Of a DNA stretch of 42,095 nt, positions 1-8,464 are shown one piece after another; positions within the stretch are counted from its first letter, which is position 1, and each line of letters opens with the position of its first letter. This DNA comes from Spirochaetales bacterium (lineage in GTDB: Bacteria > Spirochaetota > Spirochaetia > Sphaerochaetales > Sphaerochaetaceae), in assembly GCA_012838895.1 (NCBI GenBank), contig DUOJ01000084.1:1-42095 (forward strand), given 5' to 3'. Below the pieces are notes generated by a model. The model did not search any database. It saw only the letters and a list, made by a program, of their open reading frames with translations, and was not told where the DNA came from. The translations under genes were made by a program, and so were the position numbers.

Positions 1-2
1 AA

Positions 3-1187
3 GCCTCTAAGCAATTCTTAGAGCACCTCGAGTATCTCCACTACGATATGTACGCTGAGGAGGCGACTAAGCCTCTGAAGAGTAAGATTGAGGCGGTTAT
101 TGGGGGGGCTAAAGAGGTTGAACTAATTTATTACATGGCGCTTCAACCCTCCCTCTACGAAGAGACAATTAACCAAATTAAAGAGGTTGACTCCACCCTC
201 TCCTGTAAATGTGAATTGACAAAAAAAATTGTAGTTGAGAAGCCGTTTGGCTTCGACCTAGAGAGTGCTGAGCGCTACAACGCAATCCTCCTCCAAGCTT
301 TTGATGATAAAGAGATCTACCGAATTGACCACTACTTGGGGAAAGAGTTTATGCAAAACCTCCTCATCTTACGGTTCCACAACGATATTATCCGCTCCAT
401 TTGGGACAACCGTTCAATTGAGGCGATTCAAATTATCTTCGATGAGACCCATGGGGTCGACCAACGTCTCGGCTTCTATGAGCAAATTGGGGTGGTGCGC
501 GACACAATTCAAAACCACATAATGCAGATTATTACCTATCTGACAATGAGTGAGCCGGCTACCCTCTCCCCCGAAGATATTGCTATTGAGAAGGTGAAGG
601 TGCTCCGTTCGATTGCCCCTATTAGCGAGTTTTACACGGGACGCTACGAGTCACTCGGCGCCAATAGTGGGCGTATTGTTGAGACCCCCACCTATGCTGC
701 GTTTAACCTCTCGGTCAACACCTACTACTTTGCCGGAGTGCCAATCTTTGTCCGGACCGGAAAAATGCAAGAAGAGGCGAAATCACTTATCTATGTCAAA
801 TTTAGGAACACCACCGGCAAGGTGATGCACGATGAGACAATAGGGGAAAATGGGGTGATTATCACCATCCACCCTGAACTCACTATCGATATAAACATGA
901 ACTTGAAGCAACCCAACACCTCATGGAAGAGTAAGCCAGTGAGGTTCCGCTTCAACCAAGCCGAAACCTTTGGAGCTAACACCCCAGAGGCGTATGAGCA
1001 GATCGTTAAAAAGATATTCCAGGGCGATAAAAGCCTCTTCCCCACGATGCGCGAAATTAGCGAATCGTGGAGAATAGTGACCCCCATGTTGGCCAAAGAC
1101 CACCACATGGAGGTCTATCCGGTAAGAACGCTCCCTAGATTTGCCCAAAATATGGCAGCGGAGAACGGCTTTACCTGGTTTGATTAA
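3..1187 (+). CDS. zwf: Glucose-6-phosphate 1-dehydrogenase, C-terminal part (5' end outside window)
   Basis: Oxidises glucose-6-phosphate to 6-phosphogluconolactone with NAD(P)+, the first step of the oxidative pentose phosphate pathway, in the cytosol. The frame is open to the left edge, so the N-terminal 90-100 residues with the Rossmann glycine motif are missing; about 394 residues remain of a usual 480-500. The active-site signature RIDHYLGKE lies near positions 321-347, preceded by the conserved EKPFGFD stretch (about 239-259). The C-terminal (beta+alpha) domain runs to the stop. It converges on the DUF438 gene and the two stop codons share the palindrome TTAA at 1184-1187. Family identification is secure; cofactor preference cannot be read from this part. 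Confidence 0.95.
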   Translation, partial: ASKQFLEHLEYLHYDMYAEEATKPLKSKIEAVIGGAKEVELIYYMALQPSLYEETINQIKEVDSTLSCKCELTKKIVVEKPFGFDLESAERYNAILLQAFDDKEIYRIDHYLGKEFMQNLLILRFHNDIIRSIWDNRSIEAIQIIFDETHGVDQRLGFYEQIGVVRDTIQNHIMQIITYLTMSEPATLSPEDIAIEKVKVLRSIAPISEFYTGRYESLGANSGRIVETPTYAAFNLSVNTYYFAGVPIFVRTGKMQEEAKSLIYVKFRNTTGKVMHDETIGENGVIITIHPELTIDINMNLKQPNTSWKSKPVRFRFNQAETFGANTPEAYEQIVKKIFQGDKSLFPTMREISESWRIVTPMLAKDHHMEVYPVRTLPRFAQNMAAENGFTWFD

Positions 1188-2389
1188 TCTTCAAACTCAT
1201 CCAGGAGGCGCTTGTCCCCTTTAAGTTTTTGTATGGGGGCAATGTCTTGGCTCACCTCTAAGGTCCCCATGTAGTTCCCCTCATCGTCGCGAATAGGCCA
1301 GTAGCGGATATGGACATATTTGTCGCCAAGGTGGATGTAGAATTCGGCACTGTCGCGTTCTCCCGACTTAAACTCATCTAAGATTTTCTCAACAATATGG
1401 ACACTGGCGGGAGGGTGGCAGTTGGAGACCTTACGCCCTAAGATTGCGGTTGTTCTGGGGAAGATTCTCTCGCTCGATTGACTGAAGTAGAGCACCTCAT
1501 CGTTGGCATCAACTACAGTCATATCGATGGGGAGGGTGTTGAGGACTCTTGTCAACATCTCGGGGGAGAAAGAACCCGAGGGGAGCTTCACAACCCCAGA
1601 GCCCAAAAGGGAGGCGTCAACCTTCGCATCTTGTAGCTGGGGCGGTGTCCAGTCGGGGTGGTTATCCATTAAACAGAACCCTACTTCAGCACTCTCATCG
1701 GCAATTTGACGCCAGTCGGTTAAAAAGAAGACCTCACTCACCATTGGAATCAAGATATCTTCCTCTTTAGAGATCATCGAGAAGATTTTTGTCTTTACCT
1801 CTTCGAGTTGCTCTAGGAAAGAGTCTCTGTTTTCCCAAGAGAGGGTGGCACGTGCCTCTTTAATAGCTGCTCTTATCTCATCGTCGACCCCCCACATAAC
1901 TTGGGGTGGGGCGGTGATACCGTAACGCTCCATGATGGGGAACCAGAGGTTCTCCTTGCGCGCATAGTGGCGGTCAATTTGCCACAGCTCTTCTAAGTTG
2001 GCTTCAAGGGATTTAACAGCCCCTTTGTCACCGCCCTTGAGACGTTCACTGTTGGGGTCAATTTGACCACTAAAGAGGCGCTCAATAGCACGGTTCTCCT
2101 CTTTCAACACCCACGCTGGGTGACCAATTTCCCGGTCTTTACGCTTACCGGGGGAGACCCCGTCGATAGAGCCCTCAAAGAGGGTGGCGTGGACATCACA
2201 CAGTTTTTGAATCTCCTCAACCTTAACTTCTCCCTGCTCAACGAGTGATTTTTCAACATCAGCTATCTCTTGGGCACTCACGCCGGTAAACTCTTTAATA
2301 AACTCTTCGCGCACTTTATCGAAATCGTCTCCGGCGTGGAGTCGCTTAATAAGGTCTTTCAGTAACTTCTCTCTATTTGTTTGAGACAT
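1184..2389 (-). CDS. DUF438 / hemerythrin-like / PAS sensor protein
   Basis: A 401-residue soluble protein with three parts visible: an N-terminal DUF438 region (about 1-75), a hemerythrin-like HHE region with spaced His/Glu residues (HPAWVLKEE, about 90, and RHYARKENLWFPIMERYG, about 140-160), and a C-terminal PAS domain (about 270-385). This architecture is known in anaerobes and is thought to sense oxygen, NO or redox state through a di-iron or haem site; the ligand here is inferred. No output domain follows the PAS, so it probably signals through a partner. The start is set by AGGAGG just upstream of ATG at 2389. It overlaps the upstream DUF1858 gene by 17 nt, so the two are one operon. 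Confidence 0.85.
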   Translation of the reverse strand: MSQTNREKLLKDLIKRLHAGDDFDKVREEFIKEFTGVSAQEIADVEKSLVEQGEVKVEEIQKLCDVHATLFEGSIDGVSPGKRKDREIGHPAWVLKEENRAIERLFSGQIDPNSERLKGGDKGAVKSLEANLEELWQIDRHYARKENLWFPIMERYGITAPPQVMWGVDDEIRAAIKEARATLSWENRDSFLEQLEEVKTKIFSMISKEEDILIPMVSEVFFLTDWRQIADESAEVGFCLMDNHPDWTPPQLQDAKVDASLLGSGVVKLPSGSFSPEMLTRVLNTLPIDMTVVDANDEVLYFSQSSERIFPRTTAILGRKVSNCHPPASVHIVEKILDEFKSGERDSAEFYIHLGDKYVHIRYWPIRDDEGNYMGTLEVSQDIAPIQKLKGDKRLLDEFED

Positions 2390-2624
2390 AAATATCCTCC
2401 TCGATATAATATCCGTGCTCTCTTAGGCTTTGAATAACTTGCTCTAAATCTATATTCCGCATAGCTGCCCCTTTGGGGAGGGTCATCAATTTGCCCACCG
2501 TGTTGAGCATCAGCGGTTTGACAATCTCGGTGAAACCGAGGTTGGCTAAGATTGAGACTAACTCAGGGTATTGAGTGCAGAGAGCATTAACACTCTCATT
2601 CAAGTTAATATACTTTTTATCCAT
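2373..2624 (-). CDS. DUF1858 domain protein
   Basis: Small protein of 83 residues matching DUF1858: a helix bundle with the pattern VNALCTQYPELVSILANLGF followed by a second helix pair. DUF1858 proteins commonly sit next to or are fused with DUF438/hemerythrin proteins in anaerobes; the biochemical role is unknown. I chose ATG at 2624 because a GGGGGGAG ribosome-binding site precedes it; an in-frame upstream ATG at 2675 lies inside the promoter region and would add 17 hydrophobic residues. First gene of a two-gene operon with the DUF438 protein. Confidence 0.75.
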   Translation of the reverse strand: MDKKYINLNESVNALCTQYPELVSILANLGFTEIVKPLMLNTVGKLMTLPKGAAMRNIDLEQVIQSLREHGYYIEEDIYVSNK

Positions 2625-2646
2625 ACTCCCCCCTATTGTAGGGATG

Positions 2647-2675
2647 ATAATAAAAATTGTCCGTTGCAATTGCAA
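2647..2675 (-). promoter_or_regulatory. Putative promoter of the DUF1858-DUF438 operon
   Basis: On the minus strand TTGCAA (2670-2675), 17-bp spacer, TATTAT (2647-2652), about 23 nt ahead of the DUF1858 start. The -35 box is inside a perfect palindrome. Confidence 0.5.
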
Positions 2676-2676
2676 C
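2663..2676. promoter_or_regulatory. Perfect 14-bp palindrome over the -35 box (putative operator)
   Basis: GTTGCAATTGCAAC is identical to its own reverse complement and covers the -35 element of the DUF1858-DUF438 promoter. The position suggests a repressor or redox-regulator site; the regulator is unknown. Confidence 0.5.
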
Positions 2677-2683
2677 TTTATTT

Positions 2684-2714
2684 AAAAACCCCCAACAATG
2701 CAATAGTGGAGGTT
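2684..2714 (-). terminator. Possible intrinsic terminator of fadD
   Basis: Minus-strand stem AACCTCC/GGGGGTT (one G-T pair, about 17-nt loop) running into TTTTT, directly after the acyl-CoA synthetase stop and before the next promoter. The loop is long, so this is tentative. Confidence 0.35.
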
Positions 2715-2730
2715 ATGGCGTTGAACTTCT

Positions 2731-4638
2731 TTAAGCGAAGAGGGCACTAATCTCTTTTTGGTAGAGCTCATTAATTTTGTGGCGCATCACCTCTTCCTTA
2801 GCTGAGAGTTCTCGCCCAACTTGGAACTGCCGGGCAATAATCTCAAAGCGTCCAATTAGTTCATAGTTCTTAAACCCATTTTTTGCACTAACTAGAGCGT
2901 TAATCTCCCGGTTTAGGAGCGCCTTCACCTCCTCCATCTGACTTAAATCGAAGCGGGCTAGATAGGGAATTCCACTCTCCTTTAGGTAGAACTCAACTTG
3001 TTTAGTGTCGAGAGAGAGGAGGGCTCCCAGATATTTTTGGTCTTGCCCCACCACCACCGCTTGCTCAATGAAGGGGGACTCTCTGAGGCGCGCCTCAATG
3101 GGGAGGGGTTCAATGTTCTCCCCACCATTGAGGACAATTGTATCTTTGGCGCGCCCTTTGATGGCGTATTCACCCCGATGGGTCCAGACTCCAATATCAC
3201 CGGTATTGAGCCACCCATTTTTGTCGATGACAGCTTGGGTGAGGTCGTCCCTCTTATAGTACCCCTTCATAACCTGTTGCCCTTTGATGTAGATTACCCC
3301 CTTAACACCCGGAGGGGCCAATTTCCCCTCTTCGGTAACTATTTTAATCTTTGTTTCAGGAAGAACGTTGACCACCTCCGCTACCTGGTGTCTAATGTCG
3401 CGAAGACCAATAACAGGGGCTGTTTCAGTAAGGCCATACCCATCGAGGAGGGTGATTCCAATAGCCCTAAAGAAGGTGTCAACCGATTTAGGGAGGGAGC
3501 CCCCTCCCGAAACTCCAGCTTTGAAGTTCTCGCCAAATTTCTTCTTAATGGAACGAAAAACCAAGAGGTCTCCCAACCAACGTAAAGGGGTGAGGAGAAT
3601 CAACGGAATAATTGCCACCAAGAGGTCTAAAGGGTAGAAGCGCTTCTTAAACTGGGGCATCCGGTTGGTTACCATAGTTAAAAAAAGGTTATGGGCTTTG
3701 CCTACTGCTACAAAGAAGTGGAACAGGGCCCTAACAACACCACTCTTTCCCTTGATGTTTTGGTAGATGCCCGCTTTGACCGCCTCCCAAATACGGGGCA
3801 CCGACCCCATCCAAGTGGGGTTAACCCGCTGAAGGTCAAACAACATAATCTTCCCGATGGGTTTTGAATAGGCGATTGTGGAGGCTTGGGAGACGATTAC
3901 ATACTGCAGGATCCTCTCAAAGGAGTGCCAGACAGGTAGGACGGAGAGCCACCGCTCCCCTTTACCAAAGCTGACCATCTTAGGGAGCTGCTCCAGTTGG
4001 AAGAGGAAGTTAGTGTGGCTTAAAACAACCCCTTTGGGCTCACCGGTAGTGCCACTGGTGAAGATGATGGTGGCGGTATCATCTCCTTCACCTTTTGAAA
4101 TCTCACCTTGGACAAAACTGGGATTGGTTAAGAGGAGCTCTTCTCCCCTTTGCATCACCTCTTTGTAGGTTATAAAGGTGACTTTGGGGTGGGTTAATTG
4201 GTCTAGATAGGTGGCGTAGTGAACTGTATCAATGATAACAATTGTCTTCAGTTGAGGCAGCTGCTCAGCTAAGAGGAGAATCTTATAGGCTTGCTCTGAA
4301 TTCTCCGCAAAACAGAGGCCACTTTCGGTCGTCTTAAGGATAAATTTGAGTTCGTAGGGCATAGCATCACGCCCTCGCGGGACATCACTTGCCCCAAGGG
4401 AGAGGATTGCCATATCGGCCACCAACCACTCTTGGCGGTTGTCGCAGATTAAACCAACATTGTCGCCCCGCTTTACCCCAAGGGTATTAAGTCCAGCAGC
4501 CAAGGAGGAGACCTCCTTGAAAAATTGATTATAGGTGGTAGGGTGGAAGATTCCACTCTCATCTTTGCTTAATTGAGCGTCGTTGTTGCCATAGCGGTCA
4601 ACAACCTCGGTTAGTAGTTGGGGAAGAGTTTTATACAT
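2731..4638 (-). CDS. Long-chain acyl-CoA synthetase (AMP-forming)
   Basis: A 635-residue adenylate-forming enzyme that activates long-chain fatty acids to acyl-CoA using ATP and CoA, acting at the inner face of the cytoplasmic membrane. The AMP-binding P-loop TIIFTSGTTGEPKGVVLSH is around residues 192-210, the A5-type motif LLDGYGLTETAPVIG in the middle, and WLNTGDIG with a downstream lysine region near the C-terminus. A hydrophobic stretch (LLVAIIPLILLTPLRWLGDL) matches the membrane-associated segment of FadD15/FAA-type ligases. AGGAGG precedes the ATG at 4638. It is transcribed alone from its own promoter. Chain-length specificity cannot be read from sequence. Confidence 0.9.
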   Translation of the reverse strand: MYKTLPQLLTEVVDRYGNNDAQLSKDESGIFHPTTYNQFFKEVSSLAAGLNTLGVKRGDNVGLICDNRQEWLVADMAILSLGASDVPRGRDAMPYELKFILKTTESGLCFAENSEQAYKILLLAEQLPQLKTIVIIDTVHYATYLDQLTHPKVTFITYKEVMQRGEELLLTNPSFVQGEISKGEGDDTATIIFTSGTTGEPKGVVLSHTNFLFQLEQLPKMVSFGKGERWLSVLPVWHSFERILQYVIVSQASTIAYSKPIGKIMLFDLQRVNPTWMGSVPRIWEAVKAGIYQNIKGKSGVVRALFHFFVAVGKAHNLFLTMVTNRMPQFKKRFYPLDLLVAIIPLILLTPLRWLGDLLVFRSIKKKFGENFKAGVSGGGSLPKSVDTFFRAIGITLLDGYGLTETAPVIGLRDIRHQVAEVVNVLPETKIKIVTEEGKLAPPGVKGVIYIKGQQVMKGYYKRDDLTQAVIDKNGWLNTGDIGVWTHRGEYAIKGRAKDTIVLNGGENIEPLPIEARLRESPFIEQAVVVGQDQKYLGALLSLDTKQVEFYLKESGIPYLARFDLSQMEEVKALLNREINALVSAKNGFKNYELIGRFEIIARQFQVGRELSAKEEVMRHKINELYQKEISALFA

Positions 4639-4684
4639 AGCGCCTCCTTTTTATGTTGACACATATTGAAATAATGTCAGATAC

Positions 4685-4713
4685 AATATATAGTCTTTAT
4701 ATTGCAAGGGCAA
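4685..4713 (-). promoter_or_regulatory. Putative promoter of the acyl-CoA synthetase gene
   Basis: Minus strand: TTGCCC (4708-4713), 17-bp spacer, TATATT (4685-4690). An inverted repeat TATTGC-AAGG-GCAATA at 4700-4715 overlaps the -35 box and may be an operator. The rest of the 4639-4891 gap is AT-rich with no gene seen. Confidence 0.35.
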
Positions 4714-4891
4714 TAGGTAAATGGATTATCAAAAGAAGCATTTACCCATAAAGCAAAAGAGGAAAGGTTCTAGTAATTTGTGTTTACAATGAAGTTTAGG
4801 GCAAAAAAAAGCTAATAAAGATGAACTATTAACTTGTAATGATATCCAAATATGTTACCATTAAACGACCTTGTGTCAAAAGTGAGATGAG

Positions 4892-6901
4892 ATGGTTTTA
4901 GACATTCTTTTCAACATTGCTATGCTTTTGTCCCTCAGTATTGTCTATACGACCCACAACCTACGCCGCTTAAAAGCAGGTCCCTTAAGAAACCTAATAA
5001 TGGGGATCATCATCGGAGCGGTTGGTATTTTAATTATGAGTCGCCCCTTTGTCTACCAAGAGGGGGTCTTCTTCGATAGTCGCACAATCTTGATTGGGGT
5101 CTCGGGGATGTTTTTTGGTCTCATTTCCACCTCAATCGCTAGTCTCATTATGATTGTCTTCCGCCTCTTTATTGGGGGAAGCGGAGCATTAACTGGGATT
5201 CTTTCAATTTTGTGTTCTTTGGGAGTGGGGACCCTTTGGCACCGCTGGCGCTACCCAAAGTTGATTGAAGAAGAGCCGGTAGCCCGCTTTGAATTCTACC
5301 TAGTGGGTTTAGTTATCAGTGTCTTAGAAGTACTATCTTTCTTAACTATCCCCAATCAAGCCCAATTTGAGATAGCTAAGTTGATGAGCATACCAATTTT
5401 AATCCTCTACCCCGTGGTTATCTATCTCCTCTCGCTCCTTTTAACAATCCAGCTTAGGGAACATACCCTTGCCAATCAACTGCGCCTCAGTGAGATGCGC
5501 TTTAAGTTGATCTTCCGTGATGCCCCGATGGGGGTAACGATGACCGACACCTTAACTGGCAAAGCCCTTGAAGTGAACCAACGCTACCTCGACATAATTG
5601 GTTATAGTCGTGAAGAGTATTCAAAGCTCACTTGGATGGATATAACCCACCCCGACGATTTAGCGATTGCCCAAGAAGAGTTTGAACTCCTCTACCGGGG
5701 AGAAATCGACTTCTACGCCATCGACAAGCGCTACCTGCGTAAGGACGGGTCACAGGTGTGGGTCCATATCGCTGTCTCACGCCTTGAGGGGACCCTCGAC
5801 AAGCGCCATGTCCACCTCTGTATGGTGACCGATATCACAGCGCGCAAGGAGAGTGAGAGGGCCCTCTACTACGCCAACACCCACGACCCCCTCACCGACT
5901 TGGGCAACCGTCTCATGTTCGAGGAGGCCCTCAAGCAACACAACCGGGAAGAGTTATACCCCATGGGCCTCATAATCTTTGATATCAATGGTCTTAAACT
6001 GGTCAACGACGCTTTTGGCACCGAAGGGGGCGATGAACTCTTAGTGAAATTGGCTAACGAGGTGAAAATAATTGGTGAGGAGAAGGGGACCCCTTGCTTC
6101 CGCATCGGAGGCGACTCCTTTGCCTTCATCTTAACTAATAGGTCCAAGCAGGAGATTCAAGAGCTAATCAAAGAGTTACAGGGGCGTCTCAATCCCATCC
6201 AAGTCCAAAATGTTGAGTTAACTATCTCGTTTGGAATGGCCCTCAAATACGACTCATTCATGAGTATCGATGAGGTTATAAAGCGGGCTGAGAACGACCT
6301 TAACAGGAGTAAACTAAGTGAAAACCCTTCAAGTAGGAGTCGGGCTGTGAATACTATCCTTTCAGCATTACTAGAGAAAAATCCCCGTGAAGAGCTCCAC
6401 TCTAGGCGGGTTAGTGAATTAGCCTCCCGTCTAGGGGCCCATTACGGCCTCTCTTTAAAGGAGGTGGGGGAACTAAAGACAGTGGGTCTCCTCCACGATA
6501 TTGGCAAAATTGCTATCGATGAGACTATTCTCAATAAAGCCGACAAGCTCACTACAGAGGAGTGGGAGGCGATTAAGCGCCACCCCGAGACTGGCTGGCG
6601 TATCTTGAGCTCAGTAGGGGAGTTTGGTGAGTTGGCCACCTATGTGTTGACCCACCACGAGCGCATCGATGGGGAGGGCTACCCATTGGGACTAAAGGGG
6701 GATGCTATCCCTCTCCAGGCGCGGATGATTGCGATTGCTGATGCTTACGATGCGATGACAAGCGAACGTACCTACAGGGCTAAGTTATCAAAAGAGGAGG
6801 CTGCTAAGGAGTTGAAGACCCATGCATCGACCCAATTTGACGTAGCACTAGCGCGCCTCTTTGTTGAGAAGGAGTTAAGCCTTGTTTGGGAGGATCTCTA
6901 A
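4892..6901 (+). CDS. Membrane-bound PAS / degenerate GGDEF / HD-GYP c-di-GMP signalling protein
   Basis: A 669-residue cyclic-di-GMP turnover protein. Residues 1-190 hold about six hydrophobic segments of the 5TMR-LYT sensor type; a PAS domain follows (about 200-310), then GGDEF (about 325-480) and HD-GYP (about 490-665). HD-GYP is intact: HDIGK at 535-539 and HHERIDGEGYP at 588-598, the metal-binding and signature residues of c-di-GMP phosphodiesterases. The GGDEF signature reads GGDSF at 406-410, losing the key glutamate, so the cyclase half is probably inactive or only binds GTP. Net activity is predicted to be c-di-GMP hydrolysis under control of a membrane signal. The ribosome-binding site is weak (GAGATGAG). 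The 3' end overlaps the convergent 156-residue gene by 27 nt. Confidence 0.9.
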   Translation: MVLDILFNIAMLLSLSIVYTTHNLRRLKAGPLRNLIMGIIIGAVGILIMSRPFVYQEGVFFDSRTILIGVSGMFFGLISTSIASLIMIVFRLFIGGSGALTGILSILCSLGVGTLWHRWRYPKLIEEEPVARFEFYLVGLVISVLEVLSFLTIPNQAQFEIAKLMSIPILILYPVVIYLLSLLLTIQLREHTLANQLRLSEMRFKLIFRDAPMGVTMTDTLTGKALEVNQRYLDIIGYSREEYSKLTWMDITHPDDLAIAQEEFELLYRGEIDFYAIDKRYLRKDGSQVWVHIAVSRLEGTLDKRHVHLCMVTDITARKESERALYYANTHDPLTDLGNRLMFEEALKQHNREELYPMGLIIFDINGLKLVNDAFGTEGGDELLVKLANEVKIIGEEKGTPCFRIGGDSFAFILTNRSKQEIQELIKELQGRLNPIQVQNVELTISFGMALKYDSFMSIDEVIKRAENDLNRSKLSENPSSRSRAVNTILSALLEKNPREELHSRRVSELASRLGAHYGLSLKEVGELKTVGLLHDIGKIAIDETILNKADKLTTEEWEAIKRHPETGWRILSSVGEFGELATYVLTHHERIDGEGYPLGLKGDAIPLQARMIAIADAYDAMTSERTYRAKLSKEEAAKELKTHASTQFDVALARLFVEKELSLVWEDL

Positions 6902-7345
6902 AATCTTAACTAGATCGAGGGGCTCTAAGCGGTAGCGCGAACCCGCCCCTTGGAAGAAGCCGTGGTCCCTAATAAGGTGGATATGGAGGTCGGTATAGGT
7001 TATCGCTTTGTCGAGCTCTCGGTTGACTACCGTTGTATTGACCTTATCGTACATTCCAGGGCCTCCAAAAGGGGAGGGGAGCTTGCCTCTAACAGAGTCA
7101 ACGCACACTTCAAAGTGGGGTTCAATTGAGATATATTCTCCCAGCCCCCTAAGACCCAAGTCACGAAAATATTGCATCCTCTCAGCAATTGCTTCAACTG
7201 TAGTATTGGCGTAGTGGACCAGCTTCTCATCGGTGGCAATGATGTCGACAAGTTTACGTTTATCGGGGCCCAAAAACCCATCTAATGTGATTACACCGGG
7301 GGCCATCTGTTTTTGAATCTCATCATAAATCGGTGTCTGTTTCAT
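6875..7345 (-). CDS. Conserved-looking protein of unknown function, last gene of the nqr operon
   Basis: 156-residue soluble protein that I do not recognise. No signal peptide or membrane segment; one cysteine only. Visible features are a Pro/Gly-rich centre (LPSPFGGPGMYDKV) and a histidine-containing stretch (TDLHIHLIRDHGFF, about 115-130) reminiscent of metal-binding patches, though no known motif fits. AGGAG lies upstream of ATG at 7345, 9 bp after the nqrF stop, so it is cotranscribed with nqrB-F. Codon use matches its neighbours. A role in assembly or regulation of the complex is inferred only from position. Confidence 0.75.
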   Translation of the reverse strand: MKQTPIYDEIQKQMAPGVITLDGFLGPDKRKLVDIIATDEKLVHYANTTVEAIAERMQYFRDLGLRGLGEYISIEPHFEVCVDSVRGKLPSPFGGPGMYDKVNTTVVNRELDKAITYTDLHIHLIRDHGFFQGAGSRYRLEPLDLVKILEILPNKA

Positions 7346-7354
7346 CCTTCACTC

Positions 7355-8455
7355 CTAGAATTTGTCGTAGTAGACTGCATCTTCAGCCACCCCTATGTCG
7401 TGGAGCACTGCGATACAGGCATCAATCATCCCGGGGCTTCCACAGAGGTAGGCTTCGCTGTTTTGACCATTGGTAGCTCGCCTGCGCACCACTTCGGTAA
7501 TGAGCCCCACTTCACCTTCCCACTTATCTTCGGCTGCTGGTTCACTCAACGCAGGGATAAAGGTGAAGTTTTCCAATCGCCCTTCAAGCTCTTTCATCTC
7601 ATCCAAGAGGAAGAGGTCTTTTCGGGTGCGTGCCCCAAAGAAGTAGGTCGCCCGTCGCTTATCGCCCCTCTCAGCCATATCGAGGAGAATAGCCTTTATA
7701 GGGGCCATTCCTGATCCTCCGGCAATGAAGATTAGATCTCTATCGTTATCTCGTAGATAAAATTCACCGTAGGGTCCGTTAATCATAATCGTCTCTCCCA
7801 CCTTGAGGTGTTCGTGGACATAGGTGGTGCAAATTCCGTGGGGGACGAGGCGTATTTGGAGCTCGACATGATTTTGATTAGAGGGGGAGCTAGCCATTGA
7901 GTAGGCGCGGTAGACCGATTCATCACTCAACGCATACTCGGGGACTTGAAATTGGACAAATTGCCCCGCCTTAGGTTCAATGATTGGGGGGTCTATCAAC
8001 TTGAGGGTCACCTCTTTAATGTCGTGGGTGAGGTCGACAATTTTCTCCACTTGGGTGGTGAACTCTTTAACTAGGAAGAGCTCCTCTGGGATGATAATCT
8101 TGATCGGGTTTTTCACCTTGAACTGGCACGAGAGGCGCATCTGGTTGGCAATCTCCTCCGGGCTCATCCAAGGGAGTTCGGTGGGGAGGTAGGCCCCTCC
8201 CCCCTCAACAACCTGCACCTTGCAGAGGCCACACGAGCCACGCCCTCCACAGGCGCTGGGGATAAAGATCCCCTCACTTACCAGGAGGCTTAAGAGGGGC
8301 TGTCCCCCTGGCACTATCAACTCCCGTTCGTTGTTGATTGTGATACTCACATCACCGTAGTTGCCTACAGTGGCGTCGGCAATCACCAGCAAGAGGGCCA
8401 AAAGAGTGGCAATTGCCGTAATAATTGCGACACTGACAATTAATGTTACTACCAT
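7355..8455 (-). CDS. nqrF: NQR complex subunit F: NADH-oxidising FAD/[2Fe-2S] flavoprotein
   Basis: 366 residues: one N-terminal membrane helix (about 3-27), a plant-type [2Fe-2S] domain with CGGRGSCGLC (about 69-78) and a later cysteine (RLSCQF), then a ferredoxin-reductase FAD domain (RAYSMASSP) and NAD-binding domain (AGGSGMAPIKAI; YLCGSPGMID near the C-terminus). It takes electrons from NADH into the Na+-translocating NQR complex. AGGGG precedes the ATG. The subunit is NQR-specific: Rnf complexes use RnfC/RnfB instead. It lies 9 bp after nqrE in the same operon. Confidence 0.92.
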   Translation of the reverse strand: MVVTLIVSVAIITAIATLLALLLVIADATVGNYGDVSITINNERELIVPGGQPLLSLLVSEGIFIPSACGGRGSCGLCKVQVVEGGGAYLPTELPWMSPEEIANQMRLSCQFKVKNPIKIIIPEELFLVKEFTTQVEKIVDLTHDIKEVTLKLIDPPIIEPKAGQFVQFQVPEYALSDESVYRAYSMASSPSNQNHVELQIRLVPHGICTTYVHEHLKVGETIMINGPYGEFYLRDNDRDLIFIAGGSGMAPIKAILLDMAERGDKRRATYFFGARTRKDLFLLDEMKELEGRLENFTFIPALSEPAAEDKWEGEVGLITEVVRRRATNGQNSEAYLCGSPGMIDACIAVLHDIGVAEDAVYYDKF

Positions 8456-8464
8456 CTTCTACCC

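Noticed and set aside
2998-3585. 195-codon frame on the plus strand within the acyl-CoA synthetase gene
   Set aside because: Shadow of a well-identified gene; low-complexity content and no start signal.
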